The notes under the pieces are model-generated. The model made no database searches, was not told the DNA's origin, and saw only the letters and a list, made by a program, of their open reading frames with translations. A stretch of 64,000 nt of DNA from Aeromonas cavernicola (GTDB lineage Bacteria > Pseudomonadota > Gammaproteobacteria > Enterobacterales > Aeromonadaceae), in assembly GCF_002795305.1 (NCBI RefSeq), contig NZ_PGGC01000060.1, positions 1 to 64,000 of the forward strand. The letters are read 5' to 3'. The translations under genes were made by a program, and so were the position numbers. Every line of letters begins with the position of its first letter. The stretch's first letter is position 1. Positions 46,297-57,225 of the stretch are shown here, in pieces.

Positions 46297-46893
46297 TCAG
46301 CTAAATTGCCAGCAGCGCAAAGGCGTGATGAGCTGTGGCAGCGGCACATCCCACTCCTCTTGCGGGACCGCATCCACCTGCTGGCAGTCGTGAGCAATAC
46401 CCAGTGGTTTGGGGCCGAGCCGGTGCTGATGCCAGCAGGCCAGCGTCCGGTCATAGTAGCCGCCCCCCATGCCAAGGCGATTACCTGCGCTATCAAACGC
46501 GACCAGCGGGGTGCAGATCAGATCAAGCGCACTGTGTGGTACCACCTGCAACACATCCAACTCCGGCTCTTCGATGCCATAGCGGTTGCGCACCATCGGG
46601 CTGGTGGCGGTATAGCGTAAAAAGAGCAGATGACCGGGGGTAAAGGGGTGTAGCACCGGCAGGTAGACCTCTTTACGTTGCGCCCATAGCCAATGAATGG
46701 TGGGCAGCGGATTGAGCTCGCCATCGTTGGCCAGATAGAAGGCGATACGCTTAGCAGCCTGCACATCGGGGTGCTGTTTGAATTGGGTGACCAATTGCTG
46801 AGCGGCCAGCTGTTGCTCGCTATGACTCAGGGCGCGTCTGCGCTGGCGCATCAGGCCGCGCAGGGCGTGTCGGTCGGGCTGGGTATCTTGCAT
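46297..46893 (-). CDS. fau: 5-formyltetrahydrofolate cyclo-ligase
   Basis: This 198-aa enzyme (YgfA) recycles 5-formyltetrahydrofolate and supports persistence in E. coli. The Mg/ATP-binding region MGGGYYDRTLACW near residue 146 and the pair R..MRQRRRALS near the N-terminus match the family. ATG 46893 follows CAGGAG. In E. coli fau lies directly after the 6S RNA gene ssrS; I looked for its conserved bubble and found none in the spacer here. Confidence 0.94.
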   Translation of the reverse strand: MQDTQPDRHALRGLMRQRRRALSHSEQQLAAQQLVTQFKQHPDVQAAKRIAFYLANDGELNPLPTIHWLWAQRKEVYLPVLHPFTPGHLLFLRYTATSPMVRNRYGIEEPELDVLQVVPHSALDLICTPLVAFDSAGNRLGMGGGYYDRTLACWHQHRLGPKPLGIAHDCQQVDAVPQEEWDVPLPQLITPLRCWQFS

Positions 46894-48010
<1,117 letters not shown>

Positions 48011-48045
48011 CCCACTGTCAGCAACTAATTTTTTTACCATGCAAT

Positions 48046-48076
48046 AAAGCCCTTAAGTTAAAGGGCTTTTTTTTAT
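48046..48076 (+). terminator. Terminator after dapB
   Basis: An AAAGCCCTTAAGTTAAAGGGCTTT-like stem-loop (AAGCCC/GGGCTT arms) followed by TTTTTTTT lies 36 bp past the dapB stop. Confidence 0.88.
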
Positions 48077-48663
48077 TTTTTGTTTAAATGATGGTTTTTT
48101 TGTTTTTTTATAGCGAACTATCTAAAAATCCCTATCAATTGCTCGGTAGCGTAGCCGAAGACACTTATCATGGGTGAGGATGTTTAAAAAATAATCTAAA
48201 AAGAGCGCCGCTAGCCCATGAGTCAGATTTTTTTCAGATCATTAACTATTCTTGGTGGTAAAAACGATTTTTCATCTTAATCTTTTTTAAAACGGCAAAA
48301 AAGCCCCGAAAATCACCAATAAATTTAAATAAATATTTTTGTAATATTTTGTTTTTAAAGGGTTATATTTCTATTTTTGTTTTTTTATTTGGTCTTTGTG
48401 GTATGAGCTTGTTTAGTTTGGTTTTTAGGCAGGTGGCAACGTGCTTAGCTACTTTTTGTTGCATATAAAATCATTATGTGTGATTTTTTATGTGGAGAGA
48501 GCGGTTTTTGGTAGTGATAAAACCATTGAAACCCTCCTTTTTTTAAGTAGAATGCGCCCAATTTGCCAGAAATCTGCCGAGTTTGAGTCCTGTCATCGAC
48601 GGGAACGAACTCGCAACACCCAGGTAAATTGCTGAATTTAAAGCTAAATAACTGGAGGTTGTC
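48077..48663 (+). promoter_or_regulatory. carAB regulatory region with promoter and possible tandem ARG boxes
   Basis: This ~590-bp AT-rich region holds no gene I accept. A good promoter is TTGAAA at 48526-48531 and TAGAAT at 48548-48553, 16-bp spacing. Two 18-bp segments 48458-48475 and 48479-48496, separated by 3 bp like ArgR operators, match 8 and 6 of the 10 main ARG-box positions (TGCATATAAAATCA; TGATTTTTTATG). They lie upstream of the promoter, and carAB in E. coli is controlled by ArgR plus pyrimidines. A hairpin-forming stretch (CGAGTT/AACTCG, about 48579-48614) lies in the leader. Confidence 0.4.
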
Positions 48664-49815
48664 TTGAATCACACTGCATTGCTAGTGCTGGAAGATGGAA
48701 CTGTGTTTAAAGGCGTGTCGATAGGCGCCGAGGGATGTTCCGTTGGTGAAGTGGTGTTTAACACGTCGATGACGGGTTATCAGGAAATTCTCACCGACCC
48801 CTCATACTCCCGTCAGATCGTCACCCTCACTTACCCCCATATAGGCAACACCGGCACCAACAGCGAAGATGAAGAGTCCAGCCAAATCCATGCTCAGGGC
48901 TTGATCATCCGGGACCTTCCGATACTGGCCTCCAATTTCCGCAATCAGCAATCCCTCTCCGATTACCTCAAGTCTCAGAATATCGTTGGCATCGCCGACA
49001 TCGACACCCGCAAACTGACCCGCATCCTGCGCGAAAAAGGCGCTCAGGCGGGCTGCATTTATGCCGGTAGAGAGGTGATTGGGACTCAGGCTGACGAGGC
49101 ATTTGCCCTCGAACAGGCCCGCGCTTTCCCCGGTTTGAAGGGGATGGATCTGGCCAAAGAGGTCACCGTCGCCGACGCCTATCACTGGGCAGAAGGCAGC
49201 TGGCAGCTTGGCAAGGGGCACCTCACCCCAGATGCCGATCAACTCAAATACCACGTGGTTGCCTATGACTTTGGCGTCAAGCGCAACATCCTGCGGATGC
49301 TGGTGGACCGTGGCTGCCGGCTGACCGTGGTGCCCGCCCAGACCCCCGCTGCCGAGGTGTTGGCGCTGAACCCTGATGGCATCTTCCTCTCCAACGGCCC
49401 CGGTGACCCCGCGCCGTGTGACTACGCCATCGAAGCGATTGAGGCCTTTCTCAACACCAATACCCCGGTGTTTGGCATCTGTCTGGGGCACCAGCTGCTG
49501 GGGCTCGCCTCCGGCGCCAAGACCGTCAAGATGAAGTTTGGCCACCACGGTGCCAACCACCCGGTCAAGAGCCTCGACGACAACACCGTGATGATCACCG
49601 CCCAAAACCACGGTTTTGCGGTGGACGAGAACAGCCTGCCAGCTTGCCTGCGCGCCACCCACGTCTCGCTGTTTGATGGCTCTTTGCAGGGTATCCATCG
49701 CACCGATCGCCCAGCTTTCAGCTTTCAGGGCCACCCCGAAGCGAGCCCAGGCCCACACGACTGTGCCGCTCTTTTTGACCACTTTATTGAATTGATTAAG
49801 CAGTATCGCGCCTAA
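48664..49815 (+). CDS. carA: Carbamoyl-phosphate synthase small subunit (TTG start)
   Basis: This 383-aa glutaminase subunit supplies ammonia to CarB for carbamoyl phosphate, the precursor of arginine and pyrimidines. The N-terminal domain has [14 protein letters not shown] and [20 protein letters not shown]; the class I glutamine amidotransferase domain has the nucleophile in [11 protein letters not shown] near residue 265 and [13 protein letters not shown] near 350. The start is TTG 48664, with GGAGG 5 bp before it; there is no better ATG. UUG starts are also known for carA of enterobacteria, to my recollection. carB follows 16 bp later. Confidence 0.97.
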   Translation: MNHTALLVLEDGTVFKGVSIGAEGCSVGEVVFNTSMTGYQEILTDPSYSRQIVTLTYPHIGNTGTNSEDEESSQIHAQGLIIRDLPILASNFRNQQSLSDYLKSQNIVGIADIDTRKLTRILREKGAQAGCIYAGREVIGTQADEAFALEQARAFPGLKGMDLAKEVTVADAYHWAEGSWQLGKGHLTPDADQLKYHVVAYDFGVKRNILRMLVDRGCRLTVVPAQTPAAEVLALNPDGIFLSNGPGDPAPCDYAIEAIEAFLNTNTPVFGICLGHQLLGLASGAKTVKMKFGHHGANHPVKSLDDNTVMITAQNHGFAVDENSLPACLRATHVSLFDGSLQGIHRTDRPAFSFQGHPEASPGPHDCAALFDHFIELIKQYRA

Positions 49816-49831
49816 GAGGAATCGAGAAGCC

Positions 49832-52800
49832 ATGCCAAAACGTAACGACCTACAGAGCATTCTGATCCTCGGTGCTGGCCCCATTGTCATCGGTCAGGCC
49901 TGTGAATTTGACTACTCCGGTGCCCAAGCATGTAAAGCCCTCAAAGAGGAGGGCTACCGCGTCATCTTGGTGAACTCCAACCCCGCCACCATCATGACCG
50001 ACCCGGAGATGGCTGACGCCACCTATATCGAACCCATCACTTGGGAAGTGGTGCGCGAGATCATCAAAAAAGAGCGTCCAGATGCGATCCTGCCCACCAT
50101 GGGCGGTCAGACCGCGCTCAACTGCGCACTGGATTTAGAAAAGCACGGTGTGCTGGCGGAATTTGGGGTCGAGATGATCGGCGCCACCGCCGATGCCATC
50201 GACAAGGCCGAAGATCGCTCCCGCTTTGACAAGGCGATGAGCAGCATTGGCCTGGAGTGCCCGCGTGCCGGCATCGCCCACAACATGGAAGAAGCGTGGG
50301 GCGTGCAGCAGATGGTCGGCTTCCCTTGCATCATCCGTCCCTCCTTTACCATGGGCGGCTCGGGCGGTGGCATTGCCTACAACACCGAAGAGTTCGTTGA
50401 GATCTGCGAGCGCGGTCTGGACTTGTCGCCGACCAAAGAGCTGCTGATCGACGAGTCGCTGATCGGCTGGAAAGAGTACGAAATGGAAGTGGTGCGGGAT
50501 CGCAACGACAACTGCATCATCGTCTGCGCCATCGAAAACTTCGATCCCATGGGGATCCACACCGGTGACTCCATCACGGTCGCACCAGCCCAGACGCTGA
50601 CCGACAAGGAGTATCAGATCATGCGCAACGCCTCCATGGCGGTGCTGCGCGAGATCGGGGTCGAGACCGGTGGCTCCAACGTCCAGTTTGGGATTAACCC
50701 GAAAGATGGCCGGATGGTCATCATCGAGATGAACCCACGGGTGTCGCGCTCCTCGGCGCTCGCCTCCAAGGCGACCGGCTTCCCGATTGCTAAGATCGCC
50801 GCCAAGCTCGCTATCGGTTACACCCTCGACGAGCTGATGAACGACATCACCGGCGGTCGTACTCCGGCCTCCTTCGAGCCAGCCATCGACTACGTGGTCA
50901 CCAAGGTGCCGCGTTTTAACTTCGAAAAATTCGCTGGTGCTAATGATCGCCTGACCACTCAGATGAAATCGGTCGGCGAAGTGATGGCCATCGGCCGTAA
51001 CTTCCAAGAGTCGCTGCACAAGGCACTACGCAGCCTCGAAACTGGCAAAACCGGCTTCGATCCCATGGTGGATCTCAATGCCCCTGACGCGCTGACCCGC
51101 ATTCGTCACGAACTGCAAGATGCGGGTTGTGACCGGATTTGGTACATCGCCGATGCGTTTCGCGCCGGCCTCTCCATGGATGGCATCTTCCGCCTAACCA
51201 AGATTGATCCTTGGTTCTTGGTGCAGATTGAGGATCTGGTGAAGCTGGAAGAGCAGGTGAAAGAGCGCGGCATGGCCGGTCTCGATGCCGACTTCCTACG
51301 CGCCCTCAAGCGCAAAGGCTTTGCCGATGCGCGGCTGGCCAAGATCCTCGGCGTAGCCGAAGGGGAAATGCGCAAACTGCGGGCCCGCCACAACATCTTC
51401 CCGGTCTACAAACGGGTCGATACCTGCGCGGCCGAGTTCGCCACTAACACCGCTTACATGTATTCGAGCTATGACGAAGAGTGCGAAGCGGCGCCGAGCA
51501 ACCGTGACAAGATCATGATCATCGGCGGTGGCCCTAACCGTATCGGGCAGGGTATCGAGTTCGACTACTGCTGCGTGCACGCTGCGCTGGCCCTGCGCGA
51601 AGATGGTTACGAGACCATCATGGTCAACTGCAACCCAGAGACCGTCTCCACCGATTACGACACCTCGGATCGCCTTTATTTTGAGCCGGTGACCCTGGAA
51701 GACGTACTGGAAATCGTCCGCGTCGAGCAGCCCAAGGGCGTTATCGTCCAATACGGTGGCCAGACTCCGCTCAAGCTGGCGCGCGCGTTGGAAGCGAATG
51801 GGGTGCCGGTGATTGGCACCAGCCCGGATGCCATCGACCGCGCCGAAGATCGTGAGCGCTTCCAGTCTGCGGTTGAGCGCTTAGGGCTAAAGCAGCCGGA
51901 AAATGGCACCGTCACCGCACTGGAGCAGGCGGTTGTGCTGGCCGAGCGGATTACCTACCCACTGGTGGTACGCCCGTCCTACGTGTTGGGTGGCCGCGCC
52001 ATGGAGATCGTCTATGACGAGACCGACTTGCGTCGCTACTTGGCCGAGGCGGTGAGCGTCTCCAACGAATCTCCTGTGCTGCTCGACAGATTCCTAGACG
52101 ATGCCATCGAAGTGGACGTAGACGCCATCTGCGACGGCGTGGATGTGGTGATCGGCGGTATCATGGAGCACATTGAGCAGGCGGGCATTCACTCCGGCGA
52201 CTCAGCGTGCTCTTTGCCACCTTATACCCTCTCCAAGGCGATTCAGGATGAGATGCGCGAGCAGGTGCGCAAATTGGCACTGGAGCTTGGGGTGGTCGGT
52301 CTGATGAACGTCCAGTTTGCGGTCAAGAACAATGAGATTTATCTCATTGAAGTGAACCCGCGCGCCGCTCGGACCGTGCCGTTTGTCTCCAAGGCCACCG
52401 GCGCCCCGCTGGCCAAGATCGCTGCGCGGGTGATGGCGGGTCAAAGCCTCAAAGATCAGGGCTTTACCACAGAGATCATCCCGCCCTACTACTCGGTCAA
52501 AGAGGTGGTGCTGCCGTTTGCCAAGTTCCCAGGGGTGGATCCACTGCTGGGGCCTGAGATGCGCTCGACCGGCGAGGTGATGGGGGTCGGCAGTAGCTTT
52601 GCCGAGGCCTACGCCAAGGCCCAGCTGGGGGCCAGCCACGCTGTTCCGAAAGAGGGCCGCGCCCTGCTGTCGGTTCGACACAGCGACAAGGAGCGGGTGA
52701 TCAATCTAGCCGCTAAGTTGTTGGAGCTCGGTTATGAGCTGGATGCGACCCATGGCACCGCTGTTGCACTAGGGGAGGGCAGCATTAACCCACGGCTGGT

Positions 52801-53056
52801 CAACAAGGTACATGAAGGGCGCCCACACATTCTCGATCGGATCAAAAACGGCGAGTACACCTATATCGTCAACACCGCCGAAGGGCGGGTAGCGATTCAG
52901 GATTCCAGACAGCTGCGTCGTGGCGCCCTGCAGCACAAGGTAGCCTATACCACCACCTTGAATGCGGCGTTTGCCACCTGCATGGCCATCAGCGTAGATG
53001 CCACTGCCCAGGTGCGTTCGGTGCAAGAGCTGCATCAGCAAGTAAAGGGCAAATAA
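49832..53056 (+). CDS. carB: Carbamoyl-phosphate synthase large subunit
   Basis: This 1074-aa subunit makes carbamoyl phosphate from bicarbonate, ATP and ammonia supplied by CarA. Two homologous ATP-grasp halves are visible: [20 protein letters not shown] / [15 protein letters not shown] near residue 170 and [20 protein letters not shown] / [17 protein letters not shown] near 715. The C-terminal MGS-like allosteric domain (about 940-1074) binds UMP and ornithine in E. coli. Full length, equal to E. coli CarB (1073). It forms an operon with carA and ends in a strong terminator. Confidence 0.99.
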   Translation: MPKRNDLQSILILGAGPIVIGQACEFDYSGAQACKALKEEGYRVILVNSNPATIMTDPEMADATYIEPITWEVVREIIKKERPDAILPTMGGQTALNCALDLEKHGVLAEFGVEMIGATADAIDKAEDRSRFDKAMSSIGLECPRAGIAHNMEEAWGVQQMVGFPCIIRPSFTMGGSGGGIAYNTEEFVEICERGLDLSPTKELLIDESLIGWKEYEMEVVRDRNDNCIIVCAIENFDPMGIHTGDSITVAPAQTLTDKEYQIMRNASMAVLREIGVETGGSNVQFGINPKDGRMVIIEMNPRVSRSSALASKATGFPIAKIAAKLAIGYTLDELMNDITGGRTPASFEPAIDYVVTKVPRFNFEKFAGANDRLTTQMKSVGEVMAIGRNFQESLHKALRSLETGKTGFDPMVDLNAPDALTRIRHELQDAGCDRIWYIADAFRAGLSMDGIFRLTKIDPWFLVQIEDLVKLEEQVKERGMAGLDADFLRALKRKGFADARLAKILGVAEGEMRKLRARHNIFPVYKRVDTCAAEFATNTAYMYSSYDEECEAAPSNRDKIMIIGGGPNRIGQGIEFDYCCVHAALALREDGYETIMVNCNPETVSTDYDTSDRLYFEPVTLEDVLEIVRVEQPKGVIVQYGGQTPLKLARALEANGVPVIGTSPDAIDRAEDRERFQSAVERLGLKQPENGTVTALEQAVVLAERITYPLVVRPSYVLGGRAMEIVYDETDLRRYLAEAVSVSNESPVLLDRFLDDAIEVDVDAICDGVDVVIGGIMEHIEQAGIHSGDSACSLPPYTLSKAIQDEMREQVRKLALELGVVGLMNVQFAVKNNEIYLIEVNPRAARTVPFVSKATGAPLAKIAARVMAGQSLKDQGFTTEIIPPYYSVKEVVLPFAKFPGVDPLLGPEMRSTGEVMGVGSSFAEAYAKAQLGASHAVPKEGRALLSVRHSDKERVINLAAKLLELGYELDATHGTAVALGEGSINPRLVNKVHEGRPHILDRIKNGEYTYIVNTAEGRVAIQDSRQLRRGALQHKVAYTTTLNAAFATCMAISVDATAQVRSVQELHQQVKGK

Positions 53057-53089
53057 CGTAGCGATCACCCCTTGCCCCGTGATCCCCAC

Positions 53090-53128
53090 AAACCAGCCTG
53101 TTGGCGTGCCAACAGGCTGGTTTTTTTG
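53090..53128 (+). terminator. Terminator of the carAB operon
   Basis: A 16-bp stem (AACCAGCCTGTTGGC with its complement) and T7 tail lies 34 bp past the carB stop. Confidence 0.92.
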
Positions 53129-53265
53129 TGATGCCATTGCGCGTAGCCGAGTGCAATGGCAAGAGAGGATAGCAGGGCTTCAAGCTGACCTAGTGGTGAA
53201 AGTCACCACATAAGTAGCTAAATTAGAATAATAATTGCGACATTAAGGCTAATGGTTGCAATCTT

Positions 53266-53298
53266 TGCAATTACTCACCCCGCTTGCCTTTATATACT
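53266..53298 (+). promoter_or_regulatory. Candidate promoter of leuA
   Basis: A TATACT hexamer at 53293-53298 has TTGCAA at 53266-53271 upstream, but the spacing (21 bp) is too long, so the -35 is uncertain; the -10 is good. Transcription would begin near 53305, leaving about 290 nt of leader before leuA. Between 53129 and 53593 the leader has a perfect hairpin with 8-bp arms GGGGTGCG/CGCACCCC (53337-53369). Confidence 0.35.
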
Positions 53299-53412
53299 GA
53301 TAACCACTACCTAAGGTCGTCTGCGCCCGCTGCTGCGGGGTGCGAGGATCAGGGCCAGTGGCGCACCCCGCCCGTTTGGCCGGTCGCGGTTTATCGACAG
53401 CGATCATTGGAA

Positions 53413-53532
53413 ATGGTGCTTGGGTTACCGCCCGAGTTACCGTCAGGGCTAGCGTTACCGCGCAGCCCGCTCCCCCTCTTAACTCATCAGCTCAGTTGCC
53501 CCTTGTTTGCCGTGCTGAGTTTGCCGTGCTGA
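53413..53532 (+). CDS. Leucine-codon-rich mini-ORF in leuA leader, possible leader peptide
   Basis: A 39-codon frame from ATG 53413 to TGA 53530-53532 contains 12 leucine codons, including four TTA and one CTA, which are otherwise rare in this GC-rich sequence. Stretches such as LGLPPELPSGLALP and LPLLTHQLSCPLF are visible. This looks like a leader peptide that could let leucyl-tRNA supply control leuA. The ribosome-binding site is weak (GGAA only 2 bp before ATG), and no clear terminator hairpin with a T-run follows, so the idea is tentative. Confidence 0.3.
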   Translation: MVLGLPPELPSGLALPRSPLPLLTHQLSCPLFAVLSLPC

Positions 53533-53593
53533 CGTGCGGTGACAGTGTAGTCTGGCCCAGTAACACCACCTATTTCATCCAGGGAATCTGAAT

Positions 53594-55252
53594 ATGAGTT
53601 TCGATCATCGCAAATATCGCCGCGCTCCGGTCATCGCACTGGCGGATCGTCAATGGCCTAACCGCGTGTTGGAGCGGGCGCCGCAGTGGTGCGCCGTGGA
53701 TCTGCGCGATGGCAATCAGGCGCTGGTCGAACCGATGACGGTCGCGCAGAAGCTGCAAATGTGGGCGCTGATGATCCATGTTGGTTTCAAGCATATTGAG
53801 GTGGGCTTTCCGGCAGCCTCCCAGCCCGATTTTGACTTTGTCCGTGAGCTTATCGAACGAGACCTGATCCCGGCCGATGTCACTATTCAGGTATTGGTGC
53901 AGGCTCGCGAAGATCTGATTGCCCGCACCTTTGAGGCGCTGCAAGGGGCTAAACAGGCGATAGTCCACGTCTATAACTCGGTCAACCCGACGCAACGTCA
54001 CTATGTGTTCAATACCGACAAGGCCGGGGTCAAAGCCATCGCGGTGCAAGGGGCGCGTTGGGTGCGTGATTACGCCGCCCGTTACCCGCACACCGCGTGG
54101 AGCTTTCAATACTCGCCAGAGAGTTTTAGCAGCACCGAAGTGGACTTTGCGGTGGAGGTGTGTGACGCGGTGATCGATGAGTGGCGCAGCGCAGCCCGCC
54201 CGATGATCCTCAATTTGCCTGCCACCGTTGAGGTGAGCACCCCCAACGTGTTTGCGGATCAGGTGGAGTGGTTTTGCCGCAACCTGAAGGCTCGCCCTGA
54301 GGTGAGCATCTCGATTCATACCCACAATGATCGGGGCTGCGGGGTGGCGGCGGCCGAGTTGGCGGTGCTGGCCGGCGCCGATCGCATAGAAGGCACCCTG
54401 CTTGGTAACGGTGAGCGTACGGGCAACATGGATATCGTCACCATGGCCATGAACCTCTACAGCCAAGGGGTTGATCCCGAGCTTAATCTGGCCGACATGG
54501 ATGCCATCGTCGCCACCGTCGGCGCCTGCACCCAAATCGCCCTCCATCCCCGCCATCCTTATGCTGGCGAGCTGGTCTACACCGCCTTTTCTGGTAGCCA
54601 CCAAGATGCGATCCGTAAATCGTTGGCGGCGAAAAAACCAGACCATTACTGGGATGTGGCCTATCTGCCCATCGACCCGGCCGATCTGGGCCGCAGCTAT
54701 GAGGCGGTGATCCGGATCAACAGTCAGTCCGGCAAGGGGGGTGTCACCTACCTGCTGGAGCGTGATCTTGGCTTGCAATTGCCGCGCTGGCTGCAAATTG
54801 ATTTCAGCCGGCGGGTGCAGGCGCAGGCTGAAGCCAACAGCAGCGAGGTGAGCCCAGAGCAGATCTGTGCGCTGTTCGAGCAGCACTACCTTGCCCCCGC
54901 GCATGGTTATCGCATCGGACGTTTTCAGCTCGGTCATGACGGTCAGGAGAGCCTGAGCGTTGAGCTGCAAACCCCAGCGGGCTTGTTGCAGCTGACTGGC
55001 GAGGGGGAGGGGGCGATCACGGCGCTGGTCAATGGCTGGCAGCGTCAGACCGGGATGCAGGTCGATGTGCTTGATTACTCAGAGCACGCCTTAAGTGTGG
55101 GCACCGAATCGCGCGCCGCCGCTTATGTGCTGCTCAGTGTCGAGGGGACACGGGTCTGTGGGGTGGCGATTGGCCGTGATGTGGTCAATGCCTCCTTGCA
55201 GGCGGTGATCAATGGATCCGCTCAGGTACTCACTGGCCACCACCGCGCTTAA
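53594..55252 (+). CDS. leuA: 2-isopropylmalate synthase, type 2 (long form)
   Basis: This 552-aa enzyme catalyses the first step of leucine synthesis, condensing acetyl-CoA and 2-oxoisovalerate. The catalytic motif DLRDGNQALVEPM lies near residue 36 and the metal-binding SIHTHNDRGCGV near 237, with LLGNGERTGNMDIV following. The C-terminal ~115 residues are the leucine-binding regulatory domain. It is longer than E. coli LeuA (523) and matches the type-2 form of pseudomonads and actinobacteria. leuBCD are not adjacent. The ATG follows AGGGAATCTGAAT. Confidence 0.97.
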   Translation: MSFDHRKYRRAPVIALADRQWPNRVLERAPQWCAVDLRDGNQALVEPMTVAQKLQMWALMIHVGFKHIEVGFPAASQPDFDFVRELIERDLIPADVTIQVLVQAREDLIARTFEALQGAKQAIVHVYNSVNPTQRHYVFNTDKAGVKAIAVQGARWVRDYAARYPHTAWSFQYSPESFSSTEVDFAVEVCDAVIDEWRSAARPMILNLPATVEVSTPNVFADQVEWFCRNLKARPEVSISIHTHNDRGCGVAAAELAVLAGADRIEGTLLGNGERTGNMDIVTMAMNLYSQGVDPELNLADMDAIVATVGACTQIALHPRHPYAGELVYTAFSGSHQDAIRKSLAAKKPDHYWDVAYLPIDPADLGRSYEAVIRINSQSGKGGVTYLLERDLGLQLPRWLQIDFSRRVQAQAEANSSEVSPEQICALFEQHYLAPAHGYRIGRFQLGHDGQESLSVELQTPAGLLQLTGEGEGAITALVNGWQRQTGMQVDVLDYSEHALSVGTESRAAAYVLLSVEGTRVCGVAIGRDVVNASLQAVINGSAQVLTGHHRA

Positions 55253-55428
55253 GCCACCCAAGGTTACCCCGCGGCTTTGCTGGGGTGGCAGCGCTCCAGT
55301 ACGCTGACGTCGGCGGGCGCCAAGGGCATGGCGGCCTTCTGCTGCCCTGCCCAATCCTCTACAATGGCGGCCTGTCTGCGTCTGGGGCTCTTCCCCCGCC
55401 GCTTCCCATTCTCTTGCGGGGAACTGCC

Positions 55429-56616
55429 ATGCGTGCTGTTTGTCTTCACCCTTACTTCGCCCCTCTGTTACTACTGGGGTTGCTGGCAGGGTGTGCCAGT
55501 GACCCCACGGCTGGGACGAGATCAGCCGCCCCCTCATCGGCATCAGCGCCTCAGGCATCCGTGACCCCCAAGGCAGCTAAGGCTGCTCCCGCCATGCAGC
55601 CGCGCCCGCCAACAGAGATGACCAGCCGCATCGTCCGTTTTTTACCGAAACAGGTGGTGGATAAACGGGGGTGGGCGAGCGATGTCGTCACCGCGCTCAC
55701 CAGTCAAGGGCTGACCGTCAATGATCACAACGTCTGTAGCGTGTTAGCGGTGGCGGAGCAGGAAGCCACCTATCAGGCCGACCCCGTGGTGCCCAATTTA
55801 AGCAACATCGCCTGGCAGGAGATCAACGCTCGCGCTGGCAAACTGCTGATCCCCGAGCTGATGGTGCGGGCGGCGCTCTCCATCAACTCGCCCACCGGCA
55901 AAAGCTACGCCGAGCGGATCGATGCCTTGCGCACCGAACGGGAGATGAGCGAGATCTTCGAAGACATGATCGGGATGTTGCCGCTCGGCAAGAGCCTGTT
56001 TGGTAGCCTCAACCCAGTACGTACAGGAGGGCCGATGCAGGTGAGTGTCGCCTTTGCCGAGGCCAATGCCGCCGGCTACCCCTATCCCATCACTACCTCA
56101 ATTCGCCACGAGGTCTTTACCCGCCGTGGCGGCATCTGGTTTGGCACCAAACATATCTTTGGCTATCCCGCCGATTACCCCGATACCCTCTACCGCTTTG
56201 CTGACTTCAACGCTGGCTGGTATGCCAGCCGCAACGCCGCTTTTCAAGCCGCCGTCAGCCGTTTGAGTGGTAAAACTCTGGCGCTGGACGGGGATTTGAT
56301 CCGCTATGACTCGGATCTGCCGAGTAACACCGAGCTGGCCGTCTACACCTTGGCTGACCGAGTCAAGATGAGCAAAGCGGCCATCCACCAGAGCCTGCGC
56401 CAAGGAGATAGCGCCGAGTTTGGTCAAAGTGACCTTTTTTTGCGGGTCTTGACCTTGGCTGACCAACAAGCAGGCAAGCGACAACCCCGCGCCATCCTGC
56501 CCGGCATTGTGCTGAAAAGCCCGAAAATCACCCGTAACCTGACCACCGCTTGGTTTGCCAAACGGGTGGATGACCGAGAGCAACGCTGCGTACGGCGTAT
56601 GGCGAGCATTCGCTAA
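55429..56616 (+). CDS. DUF1615 lipoprotein
   Basis: This 395-aa lipoprotein has the signal peptide and lipobox LLLLGLLAGCASD, a Ser/Ala/Pro-rich linker (~40 residues) and a DUF1615 domain. Clear family stretches are VVDKRGWASDVVTALTSQGL, SVLAVAEQEATYQADP and FADFNAGWYASRNAAFQAAV. The function is unknown; the domain is often in cell-envelope proteins and the AEQEATYQ motif recalls lysozyme-like enzymes, but that is speculation. ATG 55429 is preceded by GGGGAACTGCC. Terminator follows. Confidence 0.9.
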   Translation: MRAVCLHPYFAPLLLLGLLAGCASDPTAGTRSAAPSSASAPQASVTPKAAKAAPAMQPRPPTEMTSRIVRFLPKQVVDKRGWASDVVTALTSQGLTVNDHNVCSVLAVAEQEATYQADPVVPNLSNIAWQEINARAGKLLIPELMVRAALSINSPTGKSYAERIDALRTEREMSEIFEDMIGMLPLGKSLFGSLNPVRTGGPMQVSVAFAEANAAGYPYPITTSIRHEVFTRRGGIWFGTKHIFGYPADYPDTLYRFADFNAGWYASRNAAFQAAVSRLSGKTLALDGDLIRYDSDLPSNTELAVYTLADRVKMSKAAIHQSLRQGDSAEFGQSDLFLRVLTLADQQAGKRQPRAILPGIVLKSPKITRNLTTAWFAKRVDDREQRCVRRMASIR

Positions 56617-56621
56617 GAAGC

Positions 56622-56653
56622 AACAAGGACGGCCCATTGGCCGCCCTTGTTAT
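56622..56653 (+). terminator. Terminator after the DUF1615 lipoprotein
   Basis: AACAAGGaCGGCC and its near-perfect complement form a stem with a 4-nt loop just past the stop. The T-run is short (TTGTTATTG). Confidence 0.7.
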
Positions 56654-56838
56654 TGCTGTGAAGAGTAAGGGGTATTAAGTGATCGCTTCGACACGGTTTC
56701 TGATATTGATAATGCCTCTGCAGCGTGGGTATCCACTGCATCCCCAAAACGGATTGCCTCGGTTATTCCCACGTTTATCATCAGGTAAGTTTTCACAAAA
56801 ATGAGAGGTATTGAAACTTTGCTAGGTCATTTTTTAAT

Positions 56839-57225
56839 TCAAAGTCTGGCATGACCTCTTGACCATTTATTTAAATAGGTCTTAAGAAAAAGTGAAATAG
56901 CTAATGCCCCAAGATATGATAGTGCGAGTAACCCACCCCATAATGGGTTACGCCCAAATGAGTCAAAAATAAAGTAAATGAAAATTAAAAATGAAATAAC
57001 TCCCCACTTTAAACCACACCTACTGACTCCTATAATAAAAAGGAGCGGCATTGCAATGAAAAAACTTAATAACCATATCGTATAATAAAGTGTTCTGCCG
57101 CTTGAAAAAACGGATGTATAGCTTGTATAAATTAAAAATCCCAATTCTCTAATAAAAAGAAAGGATAACGCGGATATCACACCGATTAAAAATGGAATAA
57201 TTAATTTAACGACTCCAAGTCGCAT
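56839..57225 (-). CDS. Four-helix membrane protein in the PAAR cluster (possible immunity protein)
   Basis: This protein of about 128 aa has four predicted membrane segments (near residues 5-25, 44-64, 71-88 and 95-114) and a basic C-terminus. I do not recognise a family. Its start overlaps the end of the 273-aa gene (ATG 57225 with AGAGAGGCGG upstream; 57231 is also possible). It is AT-rich. As the last gene after a PAAR spike and a putative effector, it has the position and type of an inner-membrane immunity protein; this is inference. Confidence 0.6.
   Translation of the reverse strand: MRLGVVKLIIPFLIGVISALSFLFIRELGFLIYTSYTSVFSSGRTLYYTIWLLSFFIAMPLLFIIGVSRCGLKWGVISFLIFIYFIFDSFGRNPLWGGLLALSYLGALAISLFLKTYLNKWSRGHARL

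Noticed and set aside
48441-48635. 64-codon frame (GTG start) in the carAB leader
   Set aside because: It overlaps the proposed promoter and operator region, has non-protein-like composition and no family; more likely chance in AT-rich DNA.
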